Positions 63,278 through 64,000 of a stretch of DNA of 64,000 nt are shown piece by piece; position 1 is the stretch's first letter; each line of letters starts with the position of its first letter. The notes under the pieces were generated by a model, which was not told where the DNA came from, ran no database searches, and saw only the letters and a program-made list of their open reading frames with translations. The position numbers were made by a program, and so were the translations under genes. The stretch comes from Methylorubrum populi (GTDB lineage Bacteria; Pseudomonadota; Alphaproteobacteria; Rhizobiales; Beijerinckiaceae), in assembly GCA_020741775.1 (NCBI GenBank), contig DYYG01000030.1:1-64000 (forward strand), read 5' to 3'.

Positions 63278-64000
63278 CAGTGGGTTCCTCCCGGCACGCC
63301 GGAGACGAGGTACCACGTGATCAGGCCGGCGACTCCGACGAGCATCACGAAGGCGTAGTGATAGACGTAGCCGGTCTGCAGGCGGACCACGCCGCGGGTC
63401 ACATCGATGACGCGCGCGGAGATGCCGTTCGGACCGAGCCCGTCGATGATGCGACCGTCGCCCTCCTTCCAGAGGAACAGGCCGAAGTTCTTGGCCGGAC
63501 GGACGAAGATCCGGTCGTAGACTTCGTCGAAGTACCACTTGTTGAGTAGGAAGCGGTACAGGATCGGCTGAGATTCCGCGAGGCGATGCGGCACGTCGGG
63601 CCGGCGGATATACATCCAGAAGGCCAGGACGAAACCGAGCACCAGCATCACGAAGGGCGAGAGCGAGACCCAGCGCGGCGCGTCGTGGATCGCGTGCATG
63701 ATGTGGTTCTCGGGCCCGTGCGCCAGGGCATGGCCCCAGAACTTGTCCATGTCGTGCCCGATGAACCGATCCTTGAAGATCAGGCCGGCGAACAGAGCGC
63801 CGAACGCCAGGACGGCGAGCGGGATCGTCATCACGAGAGGACTCTCGTGCGGCGTGGGAGCGTGATCGTCGTGGTGCTCGAGTGCGCTGTGTGAGGCGGG
63901 CTCGATATCGTGCCCCTTGTCGTCGTGCGCGACGCCCTCATGGTGACCGGGCGCACCATCCGCCTCGTGCGCGGTCGCCGCGTGGGCATGGTCATGCGCC
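63277..64000 (-). CDS. nuoL: NADH-quinone oxidoreductase subunit L, 3' part
   Basis: C-terminal 240 residues of the largest antiporter-like subunit; the 5' end is beyond the window. A His/Asp-rich hydrophilic loop comes first (from the edge to about 63845, with [17 protein letters not shown] and [13 protein letters not shown]). Next is [16 protein letters not shown], then the long-helix region ([20 protein letters not shown]), and a final helix ending [14 protein letters not shown]. The Lol-type sites are not relevant. The rest of the subunit is expected upstream. Confidence 0.93.
   Translation of the reverse strand, partial: AHDHAHAATAHEADGAPGHHEGVAHDDKGHDIEPASHSALEHHDDHAPTPHESPLVMTIPLAVLAFGALFAGLIFKDRFIGHDMDKFWGHALAHGPENHIMHAIHDAPRWVSLSPFVMLVLGFVLAFWMYIRRPDVPHRLAESQPILYRFLLNKWYFDEVYDRIFVRPAKNFGLFLWKEGDGRIIDGLGPNGISARVIDVTRGVVRLQTGYVYHYAFVMLVGVAGLITWYLVSGVPGGTH

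Overview
The window looks like a chromosomal segment of a high-GC alphaproteobacterium, most likely of the Methylobacterium/Methylorubrum group. This is an inference from gene content and order: proS - DUF1467 - ethylmalonyl/methylmalonyl-CoA epimerase - rnj - birA - nuoN - nuoM - nuoL, an aerobic-type cobalamin cluster with cobE, a probable oxalate/formate antiporter, the short alphaproteobacterial ProS, and an alphaproteobacterial-type LexA box. I see no rRNA, tRNA, CRISPR array, prophage or intact insertion sequence.

Layout. 0.5-9.8 kb: M23 peptidase, a LprI-like secreted protein, gluQ translationally coupled to a small Cys-rich membrane protein, htpG, and a chemoreceptor. 9.9-19.5 kb: a gamma-glutamyltransferase, a methyltransferase, oxlT, then cobL-cobE, a diguanylate cyclase, cobM-cobB, and an XRE regulator. 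19.8-23.4 kb: an IsdG-like monooxygenase, an Fsr-type efflux pump and an exopolysaccharide-initiating glycosyl-phosphotransferase. 23.4-26.1 kb: zur divergent from a 43-residue membrane protein plus znuC-znuB, with a near-perfect palindrome between them. 26.2-30.8 kb: exoD, bcsS, an SDR pseudogene, a formyltransferase, a catalase-like peroxidase and a DUF2256 protein. 30.9-33.7 kb: four genes for molybdenum-hydroxylase maturation (xdhC halves, a molybdopterin-binding protein, a MocA-like nucleotidyltransferase). 33.9-41.1 kb: a Liv-type binding protein, infA, parC, recO, a lipoprotein, ChaC and a lytic transglycosylase. 41.4-47.9 kb: cydABX divergent from cydDC with an FNR/FixK-type box between. 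48.1-52.6 kb: two small proteins, dnaE, and an unlisted 34-residue membrane protein behind a perfect GAAC-N7-GAAC LexA box. 52.7-64.0 kb: lolD-lolC/E, proS, DUF1467, epm, rnj, birA, and the 3' end of the nuo operon (nuoL cut by the window edge).

How the parts work together. Respiration dominates the right half: complex I, and cytochrome bd with its CydDC assembly transporter, whose divergent promoters share an oxygen-sensing operator. Metal and cofactor supply dominates the left-centre: corrin ring synthesis, zinc uptake under Zur, and molybdenum cofactor maturation. Cell-envelope genes (M23 peptidase, MltB, Lol export, exopolysaccharide, BcsS) are scattered through.

Most interesting signal. 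A 34-codon gene (complement 52425-52529) lies just upstream of dnaE, with a promoter whose 17-bp spacer contains the alphaproteobacterial SOS operator. By architecture it resembles Caulobacter SidA, a tiny SOS-induced inner-membrane division inhibitor, although I see no clear sequence kinship. Other points of interest are a three-copy intergenic palindromic repeat family, a candidate small RNA next to proS, and two decaying genes.
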